A stretch of DNA of 64,000 bases. Source: Lineus longissimus (taxonomy: Eukaryota > Nemertea > Pilidiophora > Heteronemertea > Lineidae). Below the pieces are notes generated by a model. That model saw nothing but the letters and a program-made list of their open reading frames with translations, did not search any database and was not told the DNA's origin. The position numbers and the translations under genes are program-made. Location: positions 62,001 to 126,000 of the forward strand of contig NC_088308.1 in NCBI RefSeq assembly GCF_910592395.1, in the 5' to 3' direction. This document shows positions 21,701 to 32,736 of the stretch, in pieces (positions within the stretch are counted from its first letter, which is position 1; every line of letters begins with the position of its first letter).

Positions 21701-24700
21701 GCCCTTGGTGATTCATAAAGACTTTAATGGTGATGGTGTGAGCGAGGTGGTCCTGGCACATGGAGGAGATCACGATATACCCGCAACAGTAAGCTTCCAA
21801 GATGGTTCGACCGAAATGGGCGAAACTGGTTTGACCCCATTCTTTCTAGACCTAAGATACCCTCCCCCGTCCTCCGCATCTAGAAGTTGTCCGTAAACCG
21901 AAATAATCATCTTGCGTACACTCATCCTCATTACTGTGACATTGTCCTCGAACTCATTTCCTCTGAAATATCGACGCCACGCAACATTTTCCTTTCTTTC
22001 GCCAGGAGCAGAACCGGCGTCCAGGGCGTCTTATTCTCATCTCAGGTGCCACTGGGCATATAATTGGCCGGTATCTTGACATTCCCGACAGTAGGGAGAC
22101 CTACATGTCGCCCATCCTCCACGAGACTGGCGATGGAACCCGCTATATCTTGTTTGGGAGTGGCGGGGAAACGATCTCAGGTAACTCTCTTATATTGGTA
22201 GTTCCACTGGGAGAAAGGAAATCCTGCCCCAGCTATCGATCTCTAAAACCATGATCCTTAGGCTTATCTGTCATCAACTTTTCTAAGGACTCATAGATGT
22301 TGTCCCTGCGCGTCCACGTGACTTGGCTTATTTATGAGCATAGTAGGGCAACTCCAGTTCACCAGCCAAATTACATAGAATGAACTTATCAGTTGCAGAT
22401 ACAAAGAAGACGTGGTGTGATACGCTTCCCTTTCACATTTTTTCAGGGGCGTTTCTGGCCACATCAGTTGAAGATCTGTACAGCTTTGCAACAAGGCAGC
22501 GCCTAAGTGGAAAACGATGGGGAAGCTTGACACCAGATGTCAATGGGGTGATAGAAATATTTCAGTAAGTCAGAGCGGGAAGAGCATTGGTTGACTTGCT
22601 GGACTTTTTTTGACTTCTTTTTCTGCTAACCCTTACCCTAACCCGGAAAAAATTTCTTAGTCCAAAATTTTTTTTTAACTTTTTTTTCCCGCTCAAAATG
22701 AACCAACATCACCAATATCATCAGTCCCAAAACTTTTTTGACTTTGAACATTTTTTCAAAATTTTGAACTGACTTGACTTCTGAAAAAAATTAAAGTACA
22801 AAAGTTTTTTTCATTTTTTTTTTTTTTCGCTCAAAATGAACCAACATCACCAATATCATCAGTCCCAAAACTTTTTTGACTTTGAACATTTTTCAAAATT
22901 TTGAACTGACTTGACTTCTGAAAAAAATTCTAAGTACAAAATTTTTTTTCATTTTTTTTTTATTTTGCTCAAAATGAACCAACATCACCAACATCATCTG
23001 TCCCAGAACTTATTTGACTTTTGAACTGACTGACCTCTGAAAAAATTCGAGAAAATTCGAAATTTCAGTCAAAGTCGAGAAAAAATTTTCAATGGTTTTT
23101 TTTCTGCTCAAAATGAACATCATCAGTCCCAAAACTTTTTTGACTTTGAAATATTTTTAGAATTTTGACTTTTTTCTGCTAACCCTTACCCTAACGTTAC
23201 CCTGAAAAAATGTCTAAGTCCAAATTGTTTTTGGGTGATCTGACTTTGTCCTCCAGTTTGAGTTTGACTGAGGACATCTGAGCGATCTGACTTTGTCCTC
23301 CAGTTTGAGTTTGACTGAGGATGTCTGAGACCTTGTCGTCTTTAAGAACAGTATCGAGATACATCCTAATCCTACATGGCAATCTCATTTCCTTCACCAA
23401 CAGCACCAAGCCAGGCAATGAGAGAGGTGTGATGGTTCCTCCAACCTTGGTCGAGATGACCGGCGACTCCGTCAAGGACATATTGATGATGGCTTTTGAT
23501 GGGACTGCCATTCTGTATAATGGGGAGACACTCGATGTGATTTGGCACATTTATATGGAAGGATACCAGTCATACAGGTAGGCATGACTTGATATGATCC
23601 CTACCTGCTTCCACATTTGCAATGAGATGAACAGTTGGTCACTCAAATAAGCCATAGCTGATCATTGTTACTTTGCCAGTACTGTAGGTGCCGACGCTTA
23701 AACAACTAATGACACTCTTTTTCTCTTTTTACTGGTACAATTCGTTTTCATTGCAGCTAGACCATTATCTGCTGTTGATGACATATTCCATGAATAATCT
23801 TCTTATTCTAGTTCCCCATCACCTGTTCACTTTAACGATGATGAAACTCTTGATTTCATGATGCACTGGAGCCCAGGCGAGTGGCCCAAATATCCTTACT
23901 CAACGGTAAGGCTATTACTTTACTCCTTTAAGTGCAAGTATGGTGGTGGTGGTGGAGGGGGGGGGTTAGGACTTGTAATTCCGTCCTTGACCAAGAAGGA
24001 AGAGTTCATCACAAGCAACTCACGCTCTTCTCAGCAGGTTTTCTTTTACTCAGATGAGATCTTTTGCTTGCCTCGGCATGTTGCTTACTCAGATGGGGTC
24101 TTTTGCTTGCCTCGGCATGTGAGGACAGGTACAATGAATCTGTTTTACATTTCATTCAAAGGATGTAGGAGGTCACATATATTCCTCCAGATACCTCTGT
24201 GATAAGCACTATAACTTCCGATGAAGAAAAACAATTGTGTCCTGATCAGGTGCATTTGATGCTCTTCTTTTAGACTGCAGTCATCAATGGAAACGACGGT
24301 TCCATTCTGTGGCAGAAGACAACAGCCCACTACCTGATGACCTCTGACCTTGTCCTGAAGACAACACAGCCTAATAGAGATGTCATCTTCTTCATCGTCC
24401 AGGGACGAGAGGGAAAGTCCTATGGAAACCCATCAGATGAAGTGAAGGACTTGGATCCAGAGCAAATAGTAAGTGATCGTGTCGCAACATTCTGGTTGTG
24501 ACTTTGTCCTCGAAAGACCGATTCGGTATGAATCAAGTGCACTTTTGCATGTATTCTTAATTCAAAGAAAGCTTTTATCAGAATATTCTCCTTGTTGTAA
24601 TTTCAGATTAAAGGCTCGGAGAGAAAACGCCGAGACATGCTCCACACTGCCAATCTGCCGGGTGACATTGAGCACAGTCATGAGGCAGATCACAAGGAGG

Positions 24701-27700
24701 GGGAGGCTCAGCTATATCCTGCCAGCAAATTGGCTCAGATTTTGTCTGGAAATTTGAACCAAGATTTATCTCATGATGACTTGAATGGTGAGTTAAAGGG
24801 AAGTGAGCAGACTAACAACTGGAATGACCAGGGAAGACAGCAGGAGGAAGATCAGAGACAAAATGCAGTGAATGCAATATTGAGCTCTCTTAAGAGCATG
24901 GGAAACTTCAAAGACACACAGAACCTAACTGAAGCAGATGCTAAGCTTGCTCTCAGCAACTTACTTGGTCCAAGACCAAGCAGAGGACCTGATTATGAGG
25001 AAAATGAGAATGAGGAGAAGTCATATGTTAAGGCTTCATTAGAACAGTTATCAGAGAGAATACAAGCTTTAGGACCAGATATGGCTAGTGTACTGCAAAA
25101 GTTAAACTTTGACCTTGGTAAGTTTTCTCAGGATCCGAACGAGACCACCGACCCTGGGACATCTAGAAGTCATACAAATGGTGGACAAGAGGGTCATGGT
25201 CAAGGGCAAGATACAGCAGGACAGAGAAAGGATGGTATCACATCAAATAATGATGAGAGCCCAGTTGAGACAGCCGACCATGGACAACCAGGGGAATTTA
25301 TGAGTAAGTCACACCCAAGTCCTTTGAATCTGAGGTCTTTGCAACATTGGCACTGTTGCCCTGCCCTGCTTGTGACCTCTGAAATGATCTGAAGTCAACA
25401 GCCAGAAATGGTATTGCTAGTAGAGGTATGATACCATGTGCTCACTGAAGGCTCACACATAATCCCTTTGACTGAAACTCTAGAAAGATAGGGTATCTGT
25501 AGAAAGCTTTCAAAAATCATACAATGCTTTATTACTGTATATGTACTTTCAAACGATATGGGAATACTGGGAAAATGGTCTTTCTATTGGAATTGGGAAA
25601 TCTCCCAAAACATACCATTATGAATCTTGTAACAGTGTTTTAGGGTATAACATTTCCCCATTGAGTACAAAATGTAGGCCTATGAAGAGCACTGCGGTTT
25701 TCAAGGCTTTCCGTATATAAGAGGATTAAACTGCTGGGACACGCCAGACCCTCATAAGGAAATCCAATTAGGATGACCCCCAATGGACTGCCCAGGGAGT
25801 CTAACTGCTGGCAGCACACCTCTCTTTAGAACCAAAAACTATCGACTTGATCATGTAGGTTTTTTACCGAAAGACTTTTTTTGTCATTCTTCGGGCAAAT
25901 CTAACTGTCTTGATTCAAGACTTGGTCATCTCTCATTCTACCATTCACTCTTGTACACAACAAAACCTCAATCTTCAACTCAGATCAGCAGTTTGCATAG
26001 AATTACATACCAGTAAAATAGTCTGACAAGTGGTCCCCTGGATCCTGTCACATTTACTACCTCCCAAAGTAAGTGATGCTCAAATCCAAGGGACCACTCA
26101 AGAACGTCATCAGTATTTGTCTGTGCCCCCCTCCCCCCTCCCCCCCCCAAAGGTCTGACATAAAGGTGCAAGTCTAATCTGAATCAGATAGATTGATACT
26201 GAAATGTATCGAGACAAAGTATCCAATGGGGTTACCATTATATCAAGATGTTTTATATGAGCTCTGATTCAGATTAGTTTTCTTCACTGGATGCCGTAAC
26301 CCATGACCTTGATTGCCATTTTACACCAAGTCCCAATCGGTTCTTCCAATGCTGGCACTCCGGGCTGGATCCAGAGGTCTGAGGAAGAGGTCTGCCTCAG
26401 GTGATATAATGTCCAAAACTTCATGTTCACTTTTCCCCCTGGTGCCCTAGTAGTGAAAGACGGTTGATGAGTAAGGTCAGGGTTGCTCAGGCATACCAGT
26501 GGTGCAAGCTGAAATAGAATCCCCACCCCGGGCTTGAGTATCTCGATCCTCAAAGCTGTCCCTCTCCTTAAGGCAAATCTCTTTGAGGCTGTATGCAACA
26601 CTCCAAGAATTGTCCTTTAATACAACTCCCCCTCTCCCCTCCCAGGCACTGATACTGAAACGCTATCCAAAGACTGATTAGTACTGCACACTGAAACAAA
26701 AGATTGTGAGAGGCAAGATTATGAACACAGTAGACTTCACTGGAAGCCAGTGAAACCATTGACACTTTGACCCTTTGAGGACCTATGTTTTTCATTGATT
26801 TTAACTTGCGTTCATTTATTTGGTGCGAATAGGTTTGATTTGTCATAACTGTTCTGGACAATAACTCTGGATTCTAAACCAATAATATTCCTGTGTCCTA
26901 CACAGATGCCATCATTGGTCCTTAAAGAGCTTTAAGGAAGAGACCACTAACCTCCCATCCTGACTGTGACTTCATTGGTGTCGACCCCATACCTGAAAAG
27001 CATTCGAAGCAAAACCCAACTCTGTGATGTCAATTCAACAAACTGACACCTCAGGACTGGATTCTGCTTCTCACATGACACTGGCTAAACCTCAGACATT
27101 GCAAAATCTCTGATCTAGATAGATAATGTAAACAACTCAGAGCTACCATTCCAACCCACCCATACATGAATCTGAGGAAAATCCCTGTTTGACTTGCAAC
27201 TGTAGCATCATTTTCATAATGAAGGACATTTCTGAATACACCCCAAAGGCAACCTTTATTCAGGATAAAAGATTTTGCAATGGGTTCCATTTCTTGTATC
27301 ATGCTTCCTTCCTTCTTTCAGTCATTTGCTTCTTGGCTCATCCTTTTGTCCTTCCTTTTGCCATTATAGTCTCCATTGATGTTGAAGAAACCAGTGCCAT
27401 GTGAAACAATCATTGGAAAGTTGGTGGAAGCTCCCAATTAAGTCATCACCCAGTTCAATTATGATCTCAGCATAGCATTGTTTATCTCTCAATTTATAAC
27501 TGAATATTATAATCTCAGGTAAACTTTGGGAACTTCCATTCAGCAGCATATAGAATAAGACATCCAAGGCTGAACAAAATATCCCACCCACACCAAAAAC
27601 GGGAGGTTTTCTGCAGTGTTTTATGTTATGATTTTATTCAGCCTTGCAAGAGTGCTGGGAGGTGCAAGAAATAAGCCTAACCCCATCCTGGTATCGGTAG

Positions 27701-30700
27701 CCACAGCCCAGCGTGCGAAGTGGGTGTGGTGAAGGGAAGAGCATTGTCCCCGTGATGACAAGAAGCAAGGACAATAAAAATACATTCATACAAATGAAAA
27801 TCATACAAATAATAAACTACAGAGCAGGTAAGACAGTGTAATATATCACAATACAAGACAAAACAACACATAAAGAGCAGTTAATACATGAACAACACAA
27901 AGTCACACAACCAGCACAACTCAAAGAGACAAACAGCAATAGGTACAGGTGCAATAATGCTCTCCCTTCAAAGTAAACCTAGGTGTAAATGGGTTGGGAT
28001 ACAAGGAAGGGTAATGAACATCTCTCACCCAATTCGATTTTTGCACATTCTGTTTTTTGAGGCAGATAAACAGAAACTAAGCTGTTATCTTGTTTTTAAG
28101 CTCTAAAAGCTCAAGCTTTTTTAGTTTCTTCCACAAATCAATTTCACATTATTTTTTAATATACTGATTTCAGTACCCTTATATAACAAAATAAACAAAA
28201 GGGATATTTCACCCTCTGAAACTTAGAGAAAAAACATAATTTTGACAGCAATGATGAAATGCCCCATAAAAACAAATCTTTTACTTTACCTCAATCCACT
28301 CCATTTCGACTAATGTGAGGCTTCTTTGCGAAATCATGCAGCATATATATCTGAATCACAATCCTTGTCCAACGCTCATCTAGTAAAAGATATGATAGAG
28401 ATTAACTTGCCTTGTTGGATCAGAACCTGATGATACATGGGAGGAACACAATGAGCATTTACTGAACATGTGGCCCAAAATTTGGCTGTGAAGATGAAGT
28501 TGAAGACAATGTCACATCCATCTGTGAAAATGACATCTTAAAATGAAGTTGAAGTCAGTTCACTTTCACAAAGTGATGGTCCATGAATCAAGCTTAAAGC
28601 AACGACACATGGCTCAGACAGGAGAATCACCAGATTTGACATTGACCGTAAAAGAATAGAATATAGACAGCTATTGAAATTCAGGCAACCCTTACCTTGT
28701 GAATCTTATCAATTTATCTTGGGACATAGTCACATTCAATCAGGTCAGGTTGGGAAGTTGGAACATAATCACAACTAGGACAAAGTCACATTCAGGTTGC
28801 AAACAGCTGGTCTCTGCACAGGACAAAGTCACAATCTCAGACTCGGTGATGAAGACTGTAGGCCTCCATGCGGAGTGCAGTTGAAATCCTTAATTCCATG
28901 TATTCCATGAGATTTGATTTCAATCAACACAGAATAAAGGACACACAGGGGAAAATGTGGGGAAAGGGAGCATGACTCGGTTTTCATTCCCAGCCACAGA
29001 CCAAATGTGAGCAGGCCTAATTGTGGCAAGACAGGTATTTTTCAACTGACCTGTATCCACAATGCTAACTGCTGGGATCCACTGTATCTGAGATAATTGG
29101 CAAGATCAAACACTTCTTCTTGAACTTCAGCCAAAATATTTTATAATTTTGATGAATGGAAGAACTGATTATGATGGATTTTCTTGGTGAGATTCATCCC
29201 TGAAACGCTCACACCACGAGGGTTCAAACAGCATCTCCACACTTTACTAGGGGGCCAAAGCATGAGGGGTTGCAAGGGGCTTTTGATTATTCTGTGCTCA
29301 CATGTTCAGAAATGTCCTACCCCAGTTTTTATTTCATTTCTGTGTAGGCCTACAGGATTTCCAATTCTAGAGCATGAGAGGGGCTGTAACACTCGTTCCA
29401 TCTGTATCCCATCACGCACTCACTGCCCAATTGCCCCCTCTGAGAGGCTCTTTCAAACGATATGTCCGCTTCAACCAGACGTGGCATCAACATAGTGCAT
29501 TCCAGTGCATTGAAACAATGTATTCGCATACATGAATAGAAACAGTGAATCGAAGCGACTCTTCATTTTCACTTACCTTGGCTTTCAACAGATATTGAAG
29601 ATGACACTGCAAGCTGGTTACTCAATATACGATGAGGAAATGTCTCCAAATTTGGAAAATTAGCAGAGATTTTAGCTTTTGGTCGGCAATATTTGCAATT
29701 TTTAGAGGGAAACTGTCATAACATTGACCGGGAACATTGCATCGCATGTGCGATGTTACCGTTGCCGATGTTTGAAACTAATCTTAAAAACCATCGTCCC
29801 TCAAATCTCAAAATTTTCAAAATCTTTCACAAAATCCTATTAAATGAAATTTAATTCCTGGATTTTCACATGATTTATGAAAGACGTGCCAAACGGAAAA
29901 ATAATTATTTCGGGACCGGTTTCGGGAGCCGAGCCGAGGAATGTCGGCATGATGCCATGGAAGTTGTCATATCTCAAAAGAAAAAAAAGATTTTTTTCTT
30001 CCAAAGATGAATCACCGAATGGCAACTCTGATAAATATATTTCATATAATTTAACCGGACTAATTATATCCCCCCCCCCCGCCGCCCCTTCGATATGATG
30101 TACTGGACTTCGATGCGGTAAGCATAACGCCCTCTGCACGCCCTTCCCAAACGCCGAAACGTGACGGGCAGGCCTAAAGCCTCAATGAAGGGAAGGTGGA
30201 CGTATCACACATGCTGATTCGTCGGACCGAGTTAATTGCTTTATAAGCGATACGTTGATTGGTACGCGGCATCTGACATCAATCGATCACACGCTCGATC
30301 TGCCACACGCGAACGGTCGTGGTTGGTCAAGCCGAGATAATTGCTTAACAGGTGTATTGATTGGTGCATTGATTGGTGCTGATGATGATCAGGAGGGCAG
30401 CGCCTAAGTGGCTGGCGAGGACATTATACACTCCGGAGGCAGCGTTCCTCACCATGATGAGCCCAAATTAGGATGACGCTATGGGTCGAGCAACGTCAAA
30501 GCTCGGCCCCATTATGTGTGAATTTGATTGATGACCATTTAAGAAATGATTTGCATGTATAATCATGTGGTTGAATATATAAATTTTTCATTTTCATTCT
30601 CTCACCCAACCTACAGGCGAGGATGACAAGAAGACAAGAAAAGCTATGGTTGCAGATATCTGCAACAAGGACGAACGGTCATTCCGAGCTGAGGTGCTGG

Positions 30701-32122
30701 CCATGGACAGGACAGCTATGCGGTATCCTGCTCAGGTTGTCCAGAAGGACATGTGCAAGTGGACATACAGTAAGTAGCATATGTGGAGCTTTTCAAATCT
30801 CCTCCAGGCTTATGACAGTCTTCGACTTGGGTGTGACAGCCAATCTCCCCCATGGTTGTGCCAGTATTAAGATCAGGTATGTCAGCCGATCTCCCCCAGT
30901 CCAGGGTTGTGACAGTCTTCAGATGGGTGTGACAGCCAATCTCATCTGTGGTTGTGACAGTCTTCGGAAAGGGTGTGACAGCCAATCTCCTCCAGGGTTG
31001 TGACAGTCTTCAGATGGGTGTGACAGCCAATCTCATCTGTGGTTGTGGCAGTCTTTAGATAGGGTGTGACAGCCAATCTCAACTGGGGTTGTGACAGTCT
31101 CAAGATAGGGTATGACAGCCAAACCCCCTCCCAGGGTTGTGACAGTCTTCGGAGAGGGTATGACCACCAATCTCCAAGTGAAATACAAAAAATGTGATTG
31201 TCTCCCAATATGATGTGTCCCATGACAATCATAATCAGTTGATAGTAGAATGGGAAAGGTGCTAGATGTCCATGCCCTATATATGTAGTGCCAGTAGCTG
31301 GAGGGAATGATGCTTTGGGACTTGAGACACTAAGGAAGAAAAGAAGGCATTTTTGTTGTTGAAAGTTACAACCACATTTTGACATCAATTGCAGATCTTA
31401 CTGAAGACGAGAGGCGATTTCTGGTGGATATGTCTGAGAAGAGCTATGAAGGCCAAGTAGCTGGACCAGAGATGTTCAACTATGGACCGTTTTGTTCACT
31501 GGTCATCCCAGAAGAAACACCAACAGGTGAGTGCAACATACATTTCATCCTCAAGAGCCTCCTTAATGGGCCGTTCTGAGTGCACACGCAATGAAGACAT
31601 GGATGTGTCAGCTCTGGACTCTGGTCTGCTCATGTGATAAAGGATGTCTCTCTGTGACAGCATAGGCTTCCTCCTATACTACAGATCACACACATATTGT
31701 CTCAATAATCAATAATGAGCAAAGTTAGCTCATGCCCCAAAGAAACTAGCTTATTTGGTCATCAAAAGTGACGTTTTGTGAAAGTGTCTGATATCCTGAT
31801 CCTTTTTCCAGGAGCAATAGCTGATCTTGATGGGGATGGCTTAATGGACCTCACCCTCTTGTTCCTCTACCGTGGATTCAAACATGACGATCTCGGCAGA
31901 TTCGTGAGTGTCAAATACTCCATCGAATTAATGAAGGTTAATCTCGAGTATGACTTTTTGCTTTATCCCCAAGTGTACATGGATGGCAAAGTTGGCAAGC
32001 AGGGCACAACACATGTGAATGAGACAGATGTTCCCATGCGGCAAGTCAAGTTCTTACCCTACGAGAAACAACCTTGGACATCGTATCTGGGGAAAAGGGG
32101 AAATGGTGTTTACAATCCATAA
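18703..32122 (+). CDS. FAM234: FAM234 (ITFG3) family type II membrane protein, first exon not found
   Basis: Thirteen exons join in phase: 18703-19836, 20600-20737, 21112-21300, 21637-21788, 22006-22180, 22447-22564, 23320-23577, 23812-23905, 24274-24468, 24607-25303, 30617-30769, 31395-31526, 31812-32122 (TAA). They give about 1,248 residues, while vertebrate FAM234A/B have roughly 550-620. The order fits the family: an N-terminal acidic motif (YIPLPTQDTDSDSDD), one TM helix (CCAGCILVTLAGILLLAVGA), then FG-GAP-like blades with DxDxDG loops (DVDGDGLDD, DINQDGTMD, DFNGDGVSE, DLDGDGLMD). The extra length lies in a juxtamembrane linker of about 290 residues in the first listed exon and in a 232-codon Gln/Asp-rich insert (24607-25303). 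The insert begins with an RKRR basic site. The exon at 18703 enters in phase 1 from an unfound upstream exon; the 23320 acceptor is the least certain. Function is unknown; a cell-surface role is inferred. Confidence 0.85.
19287..19418 (+). repeat. In-frame 66-bp duplication in the FAM234-like linker
   Basis: Two copies (19287-19352 and 19353-19418) encode 22-residue modules sharing KQQ.YNLIEPTPSG. The frame is kept, and the differences between the copies change only a few residues. Confidence 0.85.
19991..20500. repeat. 14-bp minisatellite, about 35 copies, in FAM234-like intron
   Basis: The unit GCACAGCCAGTAGG repeats from 19991 to about 20480, with variants (GTACAGCC, GCAAAGCC, CCCATAGG). 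The tail 20478-20500 (AGGCCAAGAGAAGACACTTGAAC) matches 21 of 23 bases of coding exon positions 19691-19713. The array unit resembles the exon's GCACAACCAGTAGGGCAA. The array therefore seems to derive from a copied piece of the exon just upstream. TAG in every unit stops all plus-strand frames. The long minus-strand frames are a by-product of a 14-bp period without stops. Confidence 0.9.
22600..23210. repeat. Poly-T low-complexity tandem repeats in a FAM234-like intron
   Basis: Three to four diverged copies of a unit of about 130 bp contain CTCAAAATGAACCAACATCA and CCCAAAACTTTTTTGACTTT. CCCTAACC-type runs occur near both ends (about 22630 and 23180). No coding potential. Confidence 0.7.
23237..23331. 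repeat. 47-bp tandem duplication over a FAM234-like splice acceptor
   Basis: GATCTGACTTTGTCCTCCAG followed by TTTGAGTTTGACTGAGGA occurs at 23237 and again at 23284. The second copy carries the acceptor chosen for the exon at 23320. Only the AG at 23318-23319 (not the CCAG about 17 bases upstream) avoids an in-frame stop. Confidence 0.75.
25304..30616. other. Large (5.3 kb) intron of the FAM234-like gene
   Basis: The intron begins GTAAGT and ends CCTACAG. Apart from a short inverted-repeat element at 26174-26277 and C-rich runs at 26129-26149 and 30070-30079, I saw no nested gene. Several open frames of 60-105 codons lack motifs. Confidence 0.6.
26174..26277. mobile_element. Short inverted-repeat element (about 104 bp)
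   Basis: Perfect 15-bp inverted ends, CTAATCTGAATCAGA (26174-26188) and TCTGATTCAGATTAG (26263-26277), enclose 74 bp with no coding capacity. No target duplication is obvious, so a simple hairpin is also possible. Confidence 0.5.
30817..31172. repeat. Minisatellite of about 46 bp, about eight copies, in FAM234-like intron
   Basis: Units read roughly GGGTGTGACAGCCAATCTC then a variable C/T stretch and GGTTGTGACAGTCTTCAGAT. Copies differ by several bases and small indels. Confidence 0.85.
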
Positions 32123-32402
32123 TAGTATGGAGGTGTCCGACCTCTTGGTCCGAGTCCGTAACATTCCTGGTTTCCTGCTTTCCAAAGGGCACAGGCTTTG
32201 TGGCCGGTTACAATTGTAACAATTAATCCAACACCTGAGAAAATCACAAGGTTTCCTGCGTTTGCCAGCCATTCTTGCTGAACTAGAAAACAAGTTTTAA
32301 GTCTAATGTTTTCTTTATCAGAACTAATCAACTTTTGAAATGCGGGTGCCCAGATTTCAATGTTTAGGGCTCTGAACACCACTAAACTGGTGAAATCTTG
32401 TA

Positions 32403-32408
32403 AATAAA
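32403..32408 (+). terminator. Poly(A) signal AATAAA of the FAM234-like gene
   Basis: AATAAA lies 281 bp after the TAA stop on the plus strand. It is the first canonical signal I saw after the stop. Confidence 0.6.
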
Positions 32409-32446
32409 GTAAATGAATAGATCTGTAATTTACAACAATTGTTCCC

Positions 32447-32452
32447 TTTATT
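32447..32452 (-). terminator. Poly(A) signal AATAAA of NOL11
   Basis: The plus strand reads TTTATT, giving AATAAA on the minus strand 285 bp after the NOL11 stop. It lies about 40 bp from the convergent gene's signal, so the two 3' ends abut or overlap. Confidence 0.6.
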
Positions 32453-32736
32453 TCATTATTCACAATATCTTGTCAGTTCTCAGACTACATTTTCTAGTTC
32501 ATCTGACAGTAACAGAGGGTCAGATACATTCAACTGTCTTTTGTCATTTTTGAGCCGCGATGGTCTTTTTCTACATTCAAGGTTCACACTGTGCATTCTG
32601 CGAAAAACTTTGTGAACAAAGCCATAACACACAACTGCTCTGTGCCACTACACAGCAGAATTGAAGCCTTTTAAGTTTTTAATCTTGCTCAAACGAAGAG
32701 TCAATTCATTACTCCTGAACATTTCCATCCAACGTT

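Noticed and set aside
22624-22650. Telomere-like CCCTAACCC runs near 22630 and 23180
   Set aside because: Only one or two units in each place, inside a low-complexity intron repeat.
24145-24330. Open frames around a repeated TACTCAGATG...GCCTCGGCATG segment at 24047-24120
   Set aside because: This is a short intronic duplication between two FAM234-like exons, with no coding support.
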